Shown: positions 1-7,521 of the stretch, in pieces
Position numbering within the stretch: position 1 is the stretch's first letter
Layout of the letters: the number at the start of each line of letters is the position of its first letter
Origin: JBCCEV01 sp039030125
GTDB lineage: Bacteria > Pseudomonadota > Gammaproteobacteria > Ga0077536
DNA: 49,008 bases
Assembly (NCBI GenBank): GCA_039030125.1
Contig: JBCCEV010000004.1
Location: forward strand, 1-49,008
Direction of reading: 5' to 3'
Notes under the pieces: model-generated
Database searches by the model: none
What the model saw: only the letters and a program-made list of their open reading frames with translations
Told to the model about the DNA's origin: nothing
Translations under genes and position numbers: made by a program

Positions 1-2
1 AG

Positions 3-467
3 CAACAAAAGCTCCTTGCTCTCCAGGAAACACCAATTGAGAACCGCCCGTCTGAGGCTGAAGATGATGCGCAATGCCGCATTGCACGATTCCCAGTGAC
101 GCTTGCAGACGTACCTAAATTTGAAAACATGAATGATGTTGCTGTGAACGTCTTTGGTTATGAAGACAAAGTCGTCTTCCCTCGCCTGCTTTCACGATAT
201 TCTCATTGGAAAACTCAAATTGATCAGCTAATGTTGCAAGACGGGGAACGATGGCACTATGTCTGGATCAAATCTCTCTCACGACTCGTCTCAAAGCAGT
301 ATAACAAGCACGGACACATGTTACATATCTGCCGTTATTGTTTACATTGTTTTCAAACTGAAGAGATCCTCCATTCGCATATCGAACGATGCAGTCATCA
401 CGGTGCTCAACGCGTGTACCTACCAGAAGATAACGATATCAAAGGACGCGATCACATGTACGAATGA
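3..467 (+). CDS. Partial family B DNA polymerase of Polinton/virus type (foreign fragment)
   Basis: The frame is open from the window edge, so the left end is missing; the first possible start (GTG at 96) is internal. The roughly 154 residues contain a HYVWIKSLSRLVSKQ stretch followed by a C-x2-C ... H-x4-C finger (CRYCLHCF, then HSHIERC). This arrangement resembles the N-terminal zinc finger of protein-primed polymerases of Polinton/Maverick elements and related eukaryotic viruses. The exonuclease and palm domains are absent because the frame stops at 465-467, just where bacterial coaBC sequence begins. My count gives 38% G+C for 121-180 and 35% for 301-360, against 65% for 481-540. I infer eukaryotic or viral DNA. 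The family call rests on remembered motifs, not a search. Confidence 0.6.
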   Translation, partial: QQKLLALQETPIENRPSEAEDDAQCRIARFPVTLADVPKFENMNDVAVNVFGYEDKVVFPRLLSRYSHWKTQIDQLMLQDGERWHYVWIKSLSRLVSKQYNKHGHMLHICRYCLHCFQTEEILHSHIERCSHHGAQRVYLPEDNDIKGRDHMYE

Positions 468-1099
468 TTGGTGAGTACGCGCACCGGGTCAATCGGCTCT
501 TGGGTGGGGCCGGCGGTGATCAACACTCGGGTTCCTGCAAGCTCGCCGCCGATGAGCGCGTGCTCAAGCGCGCTGACGATTTCGGGCGCCTCGCTCATAC
601 GCCCCGGCCCCGTTTCACCACAGGCTTGGTCGCCGGCGCCGGGACCAATGACACCGATCCCCCGCGCGCTCAGCGTTGCCAGGTTCTCTTGAGTGGCAGG
701 ATGCGAATACATCTGGACATTCATCGCCGGGGCCAGAAAAACGGGCGCCCTGGTCGCGAGGCACACGGTAGCGGCCAAATCATCGGCCTGACCATGGGCT
801 AGACGGGCGATGAAGTTGGCCGTGGCAGGTGCGATCACCACGGCGCTCGCCCAGCGGGCTAACTCGATATGCCCCATCGCCGCTTCCGCTCGCGAATCTA
901 GCAGATCGGTCGAGACCGGCTGTCCGGAGACCGCCTGAAACGTCAACGGTTTCACAAACTCCTGGGCGGCGCCGGTCATCACCACTCGAACTTCGGCGCC
1001 GGTATCACGAAGCCGGCGGACAACATCGGGCGCCTTGTAAGCGGCGATCCCTCCGGAAACAACCAGCAGAATATTCTTGTTCCGCAGTACACCCACCAA
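452..1099 (-). pseudogene. coaBC: CoaBC (phosphopantothenoylcysteine decarboxylase/synthetase), truncated in the CoaB half
   Basis: CoaBC makes 4'-phosphopantetheine for coenzyme A: CoaB joins cysteine to phosphopantothenate and the flavoprotein CoaC decarboxylates it. The CoaC half is complete: the GGIAAYK start, active-site His77 in MGHIEL, the PAMN motif at 124-127 and Cys160 in the GDQAC clamp. CoaB begins with ITAGPTQEPIDPVR and is cut after about ten more residues, leaving 215 of the usual 400. The last residues (YM) come from the foreign side. A TTG start at 1099 is used here; GTG at 1096 is an alternative. Because coaBC is essential in most bacteria, an assembly break is likelier than a true mutation. 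It is divergent from radC, as in many gammaproteobacteria. Confidence 0.88.
455..475. other. Junction between eukaryote-like and bacterial DNA
   Basis: To the right, the minus strand encodes a normal CoaBC sequence up to about TNHS, where the family continues with SGKMG. To the left, the plus strand encodes the polymerase-like fragment. Both frames end within a few bases of each other, which is what a chimeric join produces. The exact breakpoint is probably between 458 and 467. No inverted repeat, target duplication or integrase is seen. Confidence 0.6.
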
Positions 1100-1130
1100 T
1101 GCGATCCACGGCTGAAATGAAAGTAACCCA

Positions 1131-1161
1131 TTGTAACCGAACGGTTTAGCTGCTTTATACT
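1131..1161 (+). promoter_or_regulatory. Possible sigma-70 promoter of radC
   Basis: TTGTAA at 1131-1136 and TTTATA at 1154-1159 are 17 bases apart; TATACT at 1156 is the better -10 match but gives a 19-base spacer. They lie in the 99-base gap between divergent coaBC and radC, 38 bases before the radC start codon. Confidence 0.4.
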
Positions 1162-1198
1162 CACCCTATCTCAGATCACGCTGCAAGGAGGCAGACCG

Positions 1199-1897
1199 AT
1201 GAGTATCAAGGATTGGCCTGAGAGCGAACGGCCGCGAGAAAAACTATTTAACCGTGGGGCGACAGCCCTCTCCGATGCCGAGCTGTTGGCGTTATTTCTC
1301 CGCTCCGGAAGCCGCGACGGTGACGCCGTCTCGATTGCCCGGACACTGCTGCGCGCCTACGGTGGCTTGCCGGGTGTGCTTGAAGCCCCCCGCCCCGTCC
1401 TGACGCAAATACCCGGAGTAGGGCAGGTCACCTACGCCAACCTGCAGGGCGCGCTCGAATTAGCACAGCGCTACACCTTGACTGAACTTAAGAAAAGCTC
1501 GGTGTTTCATGCACCTCATGATGCCAAGCGCTTTGTTCTCTCAAAAATGAGGGGCTATCAACGGGAGGTCTTCGCCTGCCTTTTCCTCGATACGCGCCAT
1601 CGGTTGCTGGCCTATCGTGAGTTGTTTTTTGGGACCCTCAACGCGGCACCGGTCTACCCACGGGAAATCTTGAAGATGGTCATCAAGGAGAACGCGGCGG
1701 CCGTGATCCTGGCTCATAATCACCCCTCCGGTGAGGCGGAAACGAGCGCCGCAGACCTCTCCATCACAGTAAAAATACAACAAGTGCTGGATCTCATTGA
1801 CGTTGCCGTGCTCGACCACCTAATTGTCGGCCACGCGAGCGGTATTATCTCGCTCGCCGAGCGCGGCGAACTTGGCAGTCCGGCGGCAGTCGGCTAG
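1199..1897 (+). CDS. radC: RadC family JAB/MPN+ domain protein
   Basis: RadC carries a zinc-dependent JAB1/MPN+ fold. The historical link to DNA repair is disputed and its cellular role is unsettled. The 232-residue protein has a helix-hairpin-helix-like segment (QIPGVGQVTYANL, residues 70-82) and the metal motif His173-x-His175 with Asp186 in HNHPSG...SAADL, so the catalytic site looks intact. A strong ribosome binding site, AAGGAGG at 1185-1191, fixes the ATG start. Its place between coaBC and rpmB-rpmG is the conserved gammaproteobacterial order. Confidence 0.95.
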   Translation: MSIKDWPESERPREKLFNRGATALSDAELLALFLRSGSRDGDAVSIARTLLRAYGGLPGVLEAPRPVLTQIPGVGQVTYANLQGALELAQRYTLTELKKSSVFHAPHDAKRFVLSKMRGYQREVFACLFLDTRHRLLAYRELFFGTLNAAPVYPREILKMVIKENAAAVILAHNHPSGEAETSAADLSITVKIQQVLDLIDVAVLDHLIVGHASGIISLAERGELGSPAAVG

Positions 1898-1934
1898 AAT
1901 CGCGCGGCTCGAATTTACTAGTAGGATCAGCGCC

Positions 1935-2171
1935 ATGGCCAGGGTTTGCCAAGTGACAGGAAAACGCCCTGTGGCGGGAAACAACGTTTCCCATGCCCAC
2001 AACAAGACCCGTCGGCGATTTTTGCCGAATCTACATTCGCACCGTTTCTGGGTGGCCAGCGAGCAACGCTGGGTGCGCCTTCGCGTCAGCGCCAAGGGTC
2101 TGCGGATCATTGATAAACAAGGTATCGACGCGGTGCTGAAAGATATCCGTGCCCGCGGCCAGAAGGTTTAA
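1935..2171 (+). CDS. rpmB: 50S ribosomal protein L28
   Basis: This 78-residue protein begins MARVCQVTGKRPVAGNNVSH, the usual L28 N-terminus, and ends in a basic tail. The start is the ATG at 1935, preceded by AGGA at 1923-1926; the frame is open further upstream into radC, but the family begins at this methionine. It is followed by rpmG after two bases, giving the widespread rpmB-rpmG operon of large-subunit proteins. Confidence 0.97.
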   Translation: MARVCQVTGKRPVAGNNVSHAHNKTRRRFLPNLHSHRFWVASEQRWVRLRVSAKGLRIIDKQGIDAVLKDIRARGQKV

Positions 2172-2173
2172 TC

Positions 2174-2329
2174 ATGCAAGAGAAAATCAAACTCGTTTCG
2201 AGCGCCGGTACCGGCCACTACTACACCACCACAAAAAATAAACGGACTCATCCAGACAAGATGGAAGTGCGCAAGTACGACCCGGTGGTCCGCCAACACG
2301 TCGCCTACAAAGAATCCAAGATTAAATAG
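2174..2329 (+). CDS. rpmG: 50S ribosomal protein L33
   Basis: This 51-residue protein reads MQEKIKLVSSAGTGHYYTTT and continues through KNKRTHPDKMEVRKYDP, a typical L33. It lacks the zinc-binding cysteine pairs of the C+ L33 type, so it is the zinc-independent form. It starts two bases after the rpmB stop, consistent with co-translation. Confidence 0.96.
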   Translation: MQEKIKLVSSAGTGHYYTTTKNKRTHPDKMEVRKYDPVVRQHVAYKESKIK

Positions 2330-2338
2330 CGTTACCAG

Positions 2339-2366
2339 GCGGCGATTACCCAACAGTGGTCGCCGC
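2339..2366. terminator. Weak hairpin between convergent rpmG and desaturase gene
   Basis: GCGGCGA at 2339-2345 pairs with TCGCCGC at 2360-2366 across a 14-base loop, in the short gap between two convergent genes. There is no T-run on either strand, so intrinsic termination is uncertain. Confidence 0.25.
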
Positions 2367-2375
2367 GAATCACCC

Positions 2376-3578
2376 TCATGTTGGCATCGTCGCTGCGCGG
2401 TAGCCGCTGAGCGAGTCCGCAAATTCAGCGAGCGCCTGCACGCCAGTCGCCTCAGCTTGTTCACACCATTCCTGCAAAGCTGCGAGAAGACGCTCCGGCG
2501 AGGCGTTGCGCTGCTCAAAGATTGCTTGTAAGCGCACTCTGAAGTCGTAGACACGGGCCAGCGCCTGACTGGCATCGAGCGCGCAATTGAGCTGCGAGCG
2601 GCGCCGGTCAGTCATCCGGATCTCGGCGCGCATGATCAGGCTCTTCGCCGGTAGGAGATGCCGCCGCACTTCGCTGGCGGCATCGGCTAACTCTTCGTGG
2701 TAGACGCGCCGGGCGACATCGCGTGCGTAATCCGACATCACGTGCAAGCGGTGCGTGAGTACACCGCTGAGCGCATCGAAATCCCATTTGTCGGCAACCT
2801 CGGCGCTCGCAATCTCAACCTGCCGGGGACGTTGATTTTTGGTCAAAATCCTCGCTAAGCCACATAGACTTAATAATCGTAGGTAGGCCCAACCCAAATC
2901 GAATTCCCAGCGGCGCACCGAAAATTTCGCCGAGTTCGGAAAAGCGTGGTGGTTGTTATGAAGTTCTTCACCGCCAATAAACGCGGCCAGCGGAGCGAGG
3001 TTGGTCGACGTATCTTCGGTCTCGAAATTCCGATAGCCGTAGCAATGACCGGCACCGTTGATGATGCCGGCTGCGAACACCGGGATCCAGACCATCTGCA
3101 CCGCCCAGATCGTGATCCCGATCGCCCCAAAAAACAGCACATCCGTCACCAACATCAGGGCGATACCCAGCGTTCCACCCCACAAGCCGTAAACGCAACG
3201 TTCAACCCAATCATCCGGAGTACCGTGTCCATAACGCTCGACCACGCGCGAATCATCGGCGCCGTCGCGATAAAGCTCGGCACCTTCCAGCATTACGGTC
3301 TTGATCCCGAATACCTTCGGGCTGTGGGGATCGCCCTGTTGCTCAACAAAGCGATGGTGTTTGCGATGAACCGCCACCCACTCCTTGGTTTGCATCCCGG
3401 TCGATAACCACAGCCATAATCGGCAGGCGTGCGCTACTGCCGGGTGCAGCTCGACGGCTCGATGCGCTTGATAGCGATGCAAATATAAGGTTACCGAAAT
3501 GATCGTTAGGTGGGTGAACGTCAACGCGACGAGCAAATATCCCCACCACGGCAACGGTAATAGCCCTGATCCGCTCAT
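2376..3578 (-). CDS. Membrane acyl-lipid/acyl-CoA desaturase
   Basis: A 400-residue, di-iron membrane fatty-acid desaturase that introduces a double bond (probably delta-9) into an acyl chain, using oxygen. All three histidine boxes are present: HRYQAHR (34-40), HRKHHR (71-76) and HNNHH (207-211), set among hydrophobic segments at about 10-35, 130-150 and 155-175. The roughly 130-residue helical C-terminus, rich in Arg and Glu, resembles that of Pseudomonas-type desaturases. Oxygen dependence fits the aerobic oxidase genes in this window. It stands alone, convergent with rpmG and divergent from the ABC gene. Substrate form and double-bond position cannot be read from sequence. Confidence 0.88.
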   Translation of the reverse strand: MSGSGLLPLPWWGYLLVALTFTHLTIISVTLYLHRYQAHRAVELHPAVAHACRLWLWLSTGMQTKEWVAVHRKHHRFVEQQGDPHSPKVFGIKTVMLEGAELYRDGADDSRVVERYGHGTPDDWVERCVYGLWGGTLGIALMLVTDVLFFGAIGITIWAVQMVWIPVFAAGIINGAGHCYGYRNFETEDTSTNLAPLAAFIGGEELHNNHHAFPNSAKFSVRRWEFDLGWAYLRLLSLCGLARILTKNQRPRQVEIASAEVADKWDFDALSGVLTHRLHVMSDYARDVARRVYHEELADAASEVRRHLLPAKSLIMRAEIRMTDRRRSQLNCALDASQALARVYDFRVRLQAIFEQRNASPERLLAALQEWCEQAEATGVQALAEFADSLSGYRAATMPT

Positions 3579-3669
3579 TAAATTGCCTCACTTGCACAGG
3601 AACTCACACCTTAGCAGCCTTTCGCGGGCTCGTTAGACGCGCAACGTAAACGATCATCAAAACCGCTTC

Positions 3670-3698
3670 TTGGATTTCTCGAGGCCGCAAAGAATAAT
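3670..3698 (+). promoter_or_regulatory. Possible promoter of the GldA-like operon, near-leaderless
   Basis: TTGGAT at 3670-3675 and AATAAT at 3693-3698 are separated by 17 bases. The -10 ends only five bases before the ATG at 3704, so transcription would start at or next to the start codon, giving a leaderless mRNA. The match could be chance. Confidence 0.3.
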
Positions 3699-3703
3699 AG
3701 GCC

Positions 3704-4624
3704 ATGCTCGGTGATGAATTGATTGTCGCACACGCATTGGCGCGCAATTACGGCCGGTTAAGCGCGCTGCGAGACGCTTCACTAACCATTCGTCGCGGCG
3801 AGAGTTGGGGATTGCTGGGTTTAAACGGTGCTGGCAAATCAACGCTTATGAAAATTCTTGCCGGCCTTCTGGCACCCGATCAGGGGACGGTCGAGATCTG
3901 CGGCCGCGCGATCGGTGAAAACCGCCGGGCCTGCCAAGCGCGACTCGGCTATTTACCCGAAACGCCGCCCCTGTATCTCGAATTCTCGGTTGATGATTAC
4001 CTGGCGAGCTGCGCGCGGATCCGCGGCTGCGAGCGGCGCCGCATTGCGAGCCTGGTGGATCGCGCCAAACAACGGTGCCACCTTACCGAGGTTGGAAAAC
4101 GCCGGATTGGCTTGCTCTCCAAGGGTTACCAACAACGAGTGGGCATCGCCCAAGCCTTAGTGCATGAACCGGAGGTACTGATCCTCGACGAGCCCACGGC
4201 TGGACTTGATCCTCAACAAATCGACGAGGTTCGCCAACTCATTAATGAGCTTCGCAAGGATTGCGCGCTACTGATTTCCTCGCACGTGTTGCAAGAGATC
4301 ACCAGGATCAGCTCCCACGTCGCGGTGCTTCATTTGGGTGAATTTCGACATCAGGGGCCGAGCGAGGAGGCGCCCTCGTTGGAAGTTCGTCTCGGTGCCT
4401 CCCTTGATGAAGCGCAATGCACACTGCTCGGTAACCTTGACGGCGTTATCGGCCTCACGCAAAACGCGCAGAGATTGCGCTTGAGCTGCCAAGATCCTGC
4501 CACGCTCGCTCCCCGGGTTGCGGCGTTCGTCGTTCAACAAGGGTGGCCACTGCTCGAGCTACAGCGCGCGCAATCCGATTTGGAGCGCTTGTTTTTCGAA
4601 CTGACCGGCGTTGTGCGCACCTGA
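3704..4624 (+). CDS. ABC transporter ATP-binding protein, GldA-like
   Basis: A 306-residue ABC ATPase with Walker A GLNGAGKS (39-46), signature LSKGYQQ (138-144), Walker B VLILDEP (158-164) and switch His194, so ATP hydrolysis is expected. A roughly 90-residue C-terminal extension follows, as in ABC-2 exporter ATPases. The stop overlaps the permease start (TGATG), and a GldG-like protein follows, forming a three-gene unit. In Bacteroidetes, GldA/GldF/GldG are associated with gliding; in proteobacteria the same trio occurs without known gliding and its substrate is unknown. The ATG at 3704 is chosen as the first start in frame upstream of the conserved domain. Confidence 0.85.
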   Translation: MLGDELIVAHALARNYGRLSALRDASLTIRRGESWGLLGLNGAGKSTLMKILAGLLAPDQGTVEICGRAIGENRRACQARLGYLPETPPLYLEFSVDDYLASCARIRGCERRRIASLVDRAKQRCHLTEVGKRRIGLLSKGYQQRVGIAQALVHEPEVLILDEPTAGLDPQQIDEVRQLINELRKDCALLISSHVLQEITRISSHVAVLHLGEFRHQGPSEEAPSLEVRLGASLDEAQCTLLGNLDGVIGLTQNAQRLRLSCQDPATLAPRVAAFVVQQGWPLLELQRAQSDLERLFFELTGVVRT

Positions 4625-5370
4625 TGCTCGCGATTCTAGAAAAAGAACTGAAAGGGTGGTTCGCCCAGCCCGTAGCGTGGTTGATTTGTGGTTTCACGTT
4701 GGCGTTAATGGCCTACCAGTTCTTGGTGCAAATCGAGTTGTTTTTTTCGCTGGAGACACGCCTAAAACAGTTAGCTGAAGCACCTGGTGTGTCCCAGATC
4801 ATTGCCGTACCGACCGTTGGCGCAGGCGCCGCGTTGATCCTTTTCTTAGCCCCATTGCTAACCATGCAAACCTTCGCCGGCGAGCGCCGCGGGAAGACCT
4901 TCCCATTGTTTTTGGCCAGTCCTGTCTCGGCGTGGGAAATGGTTCTTGGTAAGTTCTCAGGGGTGCTGAGTATTTTTGTGTGTCTGTGGTCCCTTGTCGC
5001 CCTAATGATCGCAACGCTGGCCGTCGGAACGACCCTTGATTGGTGGTTATTGGCAAGCGCGCTGGCGGCGCTGCTGTTGCTCACGATGGCCTATGTCGCC
5101 ATTGGGATCATGACGTCCTCGCTGACCTCCCAGCCCCTGATCGCAGGGATTAGTGCGCTCAGCATCGGGTTGGGCTTATGGCTGATCGACTGGACCCCAG
5201 GACTCCAGGACGACCCAGGCGTTCTAGCGCTGTTATCCAGCGCTACCCACTTTCGCTCATTGGCGAGCGGGATCGTCGAAGCGAATGACATTATCTACTT
5301 CCTGGCGATAGCGATCGCCGCCTTGGTGACGGCGATCTGGCGCGTGCACGGCGAACGGGAAGTCTTTTAG
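4624..5370 (+). CDS. ABC-2 type permease, GldF-like
   Basis: This 248-residue membrane protein has about six hydrophobic segments and an ERRGKTFPLFLASPVS motif after the second, typical of ABC-2 permeases of the GldF/NosY type. The ATG at 4624 overlaps the ATPase stop by one base; the frame continues upstream, but that part is antiparallel-free coding of the ATPase in another frame. It should form the transmembrane part of an exporter with the preceding ATPase. The transported substrate is unknown. Confidence 0.82.
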   Translation: MLAILEKELKGWFAQPVAWLICGFTLALMAYQFLVQIELFFSLETRLKQLAEAPGVSQIIAVPTVGAGAALILFLAPLLTMQTFAGERRGKTFPLFLASPVSAWEMVLGKFSGVLSIFVCLWSLVALMIATLAVGTTLDWWLLASALAALLLLTMAYVAIGIMTSSLTSQPLIAGISALSIGLGLWLIDWTPGLQDDPGVLALLSSATHFRSLASGIVEANDIIYFLAIAIAALVTAIWRVHGEREVF

Positions 5371-5372
5371 GC

Positions 5373-6704
5373 GTGCGGCAATCTCGCAAGCGTTGGTTAT
5401 TTTATTTGTGGCCGTTGGTGATCGTCCTGGCCCTCGCCCTAACCTTGGCCGCGTCGAGCAAGACCACCATGAGTCTTGACCTCACACGCAACCATCGTCA
5501 CAGCCTCAGTGATGCCAGTCTCAAGCTGCTCGCATTACTGGAGGGACCCGTCTCGATCATTTGTTATTTGCGCGCCGATTTAGAAACCCGTCAGCGTGTT
5601 CTCAGTTTTGTCACCCGTTACCAGCGCGCCTATTCGGAGCTTGAATTCCGATTCCTCGACGTCGTAGCGGTGTCCAGCGAGATTGAGAAGGGCCAAATCA
5701 AAGAGGGCGAGTTGCTGGTTAATTATCGTGGCCGGCAAGAACGCGTCAGCGAACTCACCGAGAGCGCGCTGAGTAATGCATTGGCCCGTTTGGCAGGCGG
5801 TGAAGCACCTTGGATTGCATTTGCCGCCGGACATGGCGAGCGCCTGCTGGATGGCTCCGCCAATCACCACTTGGGTAACTTCGGCGACACATTAATTGAT
5901 CGCGGCTTCAAGGCGCTACCGCTCGACCTGGCCGGCACTGTTGGGATCCCGAACAACACCATGCTGCTGGTGATCGCGAACCCAGCGATCAATTATCCAG
6001 CTCGGGTCAGAGACAGGATTTCAAAGTACTTAAGCAATGGTGGCAACTTGCTGTGGTTAGCCGAACCTCAATCGCTCGATGGCAACCGTTTTATCGGCGA
6101 GCAATTCAATCTCCGCTTGGTGCCCGGTACGATTATCGATCCCGCAGCCCAGGCGCTGGGGGTCAAAAACGCGGCGCTGACTGTGATTTCGAGCTATCAA
6201 AAGACCGCTATTTTCGCCGATTTCAATCTGCGTACTTTGTTTCCCTACGCGACGGCCGTGAGTGTCGACGACCATGACGATTGGTCGCATCACACGATCC
6301 TGAATACCGGTAAAGGCGCGTGGAACGAGATCGGCCCTATCGAAGATCAGGTCGCGCGTGATGCCGCCGGAGAAGATAGCCGGATTTTCAGCCTTGGTGC
6401 GCTTTTTGAGCGCCAACTTGCGACGAAAACACGCCCACAGCGTGTCGCCGTGGTCGGTGACGCCGATTTCCTCTCAAACACCTGGATCGACAATGGCGGC
6501 AACCGACAGCTTGGATTGCGCTTGGTCGAGTGGTTGGCAACGCGCGATGAGTTAATCGATATTCCGATGATTGAGACGCCCGACAATCAACTCACGCTGA
6601 GCCAATGGCAGGCCGGAACCATCGCTATCGTTTTCTTAGTGGTTCTACCGCTGTTGCTCGTCAGCAACGGCGTACGCTTATGGTGGCGGCAGCGCCATGC
6701 CTGA
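5373..6704 (+). CDS. GldG-like ABC transporter auxiliary protein
   Basis: This 443-residue protein has one N-terminal membrane helix (about 9-27), a large soluble region that should lie outside the cytoplasm, and one C-terminal helix (about 415-435) followed by a basic tail. This is the layout of GldG and other ABC-type auxiliary proteins; segments such as IAFAAGHGER, ISKYLSNGGNLLWLAEP and VAVVGDADFLSN match that family by memory. It starts with GTG two bases after the permease stop. The family role is unknown beyond working with GldA/GldF. Confidence 0.78.
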   Translation: MRQSRKRWLFYLWPLVIVLALALTLAASSKTTMSLDLTRNHRHSLSDASLKLLALLEGPVSIICYLRADLETRQRVLSFVTRYQRAYSELEFRFLDVVAVSSEIEKGQIKEGELLVNYRGRQERVSELTESALSNALARLAGGEAPWIAFAAGHGERLLDGSANHHLGNFGDTLIDRGFKALPLDLAGTVGIPNNTMLLVIANPAINYPARVRDRISKYLSNGGNLLWLAEPQSLDGNRFIGEQFNLRLVPGTIIDPAAQALGVKNAALTVISSYQKTAIFADFNLRTLFPYATAVSVDDHDDWSHHTILNTGKGAWNEIGPIEDQVARDAAGEDSRIFSLGALFERQLATKTRPQRVAVVGDADFLSNTWIDNGGNRQLGLRLVEWLATRDELIDIPMIETPDNQLTLSQWQAGTIAIVFLVVLPLLLVSNGVRLWWRQRHA

Positions 6705-7515
6705 ACTTCCTGAGGTTGAAACCACACGGCGAGGTGTGGAGCCCTTGCTGGTGGGACGCACGGCAACTGAGGTCCACGTGTTCGAGCGCCGGCTACGCCA
6801 GCCGGTGAGCCGCGGGCTCGCCAAGGCCTTACAAGGCCAACGCTTGATGCAAATATCCCGGCGTGCAAAATACCTATTGTTCGGATTTGAAACCGGCACC
6901 CTCATCTCGCATCTCGGTATGTCCGGGACCCTGCGGGTCGTCGATCAAAAGCTGCAACGCCAGACCCATGACCATGTTGACATTACATTCGACGATTCAC
7001 GGATTTTACGGTTTCGCGATCCCAGACGTTTTGGACTGATGCTGTGGACCGCTAACGATCCTTATCAGCATCGCCTGCTTGCGCCCTTGGGCCCCGAGCC
7101 GTGGGATCCCGCATTCAGCGCGCGTTATCTAAAACAACGTGCCGCCCAGCGCACGACCGCGATAAAAAATTTCATCATGGATGCCCACACTGTGGTCGGG
7201 GTCGGCAACATTTACGCGAGCGAGTCATTGCACCGGGCTGGGATTAACCCCCGGCGTAAGGCAGGTAGCGTGAGTTTAGCGCGCTATAGCCAGTTGGTGG
7301 TCCACATCCAGGCCGTTTTAGAGGCCGCGATCAAGGCAGGAGGCACGACACTGCGCGATTTCGTTAACAATGAGGGAAAGCCCGGATACTTCCGCGCAAA
7401 TTTGCGCGTTTATGATCGCGCCGGTGAGCCCTGCCTCAGTTGCGGCACGGCGATCCGCTCAATTGTTATCGGCCAGCGTTCAACCTATTACTGCCCGCGT
7501 TGTCAGCGCAGCTAG
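6697..7515 (+). CDS. mutM: Formamidopyrimidine-DNA glycosylase
   Basis: MutM removes 8-oxoguanine and formamidopyrimidines from DNA and cuts the abasic strand. The protein starts MPELPEVET, giving the catalytic Pro (N-terminal after Met removal) and Glu, and ends with a zinc finger using Cys246, Cys249, Cys266 and Cys269. Length (272) is normal. The start overlaps the gldG-like gene by 8 nt, suggesting translational coupling to an unrelated system. Oxidative lesion repair suits an aerobic lifestyle. Confidence 0.97.
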   Translation: MPELPEVETTRRGVEPLLVGRTATEVHVFERRLRQPVSRGLAKALQGQRLMQISRRAKYLLFGFETGTLISHLGMSGTLRVVDQKLQRQTHDHVDITFDDSRILRFRDPRRFGLMLWTANDPYQHRLLAPLGPEPWDPAFSARYLKQRAAQRTTAIKNFIMDAHTVVGVGNIYASESLHRAGINPRRKAGSVSLARYSQLVVHIQAVLEAAIKAGGTTLRDFVNNEGKPGYFRANLRVYDRAGEPCLSCGTAIRSIVIGQRSTYYCPRCQRS

Positions 7516-7521
7516 TCGCCT

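Noticed and set aside
452..1099. A natural short CoaC-only protein
   Set aside because: The frame runs normally into the CoaB motif EPIDPVR and is cut at the exact point where foreign-looking sequence begins, so truncation by a junction is the better reading.
2376..3578. Several long frames antisense to the desaturase
   Set aside because: They lack recognisable motifs, while the minus-strand frame carries all three histidine boxes and full length; the others are shadows of a G+C-rich gene.
6770..6785. A third parS-like sequence (CCACGTG) in mutM
   Set aside because: Only the central bases match; the arms do not form the palindrome. Other CACGTG occurrences in the window fail in the same way.
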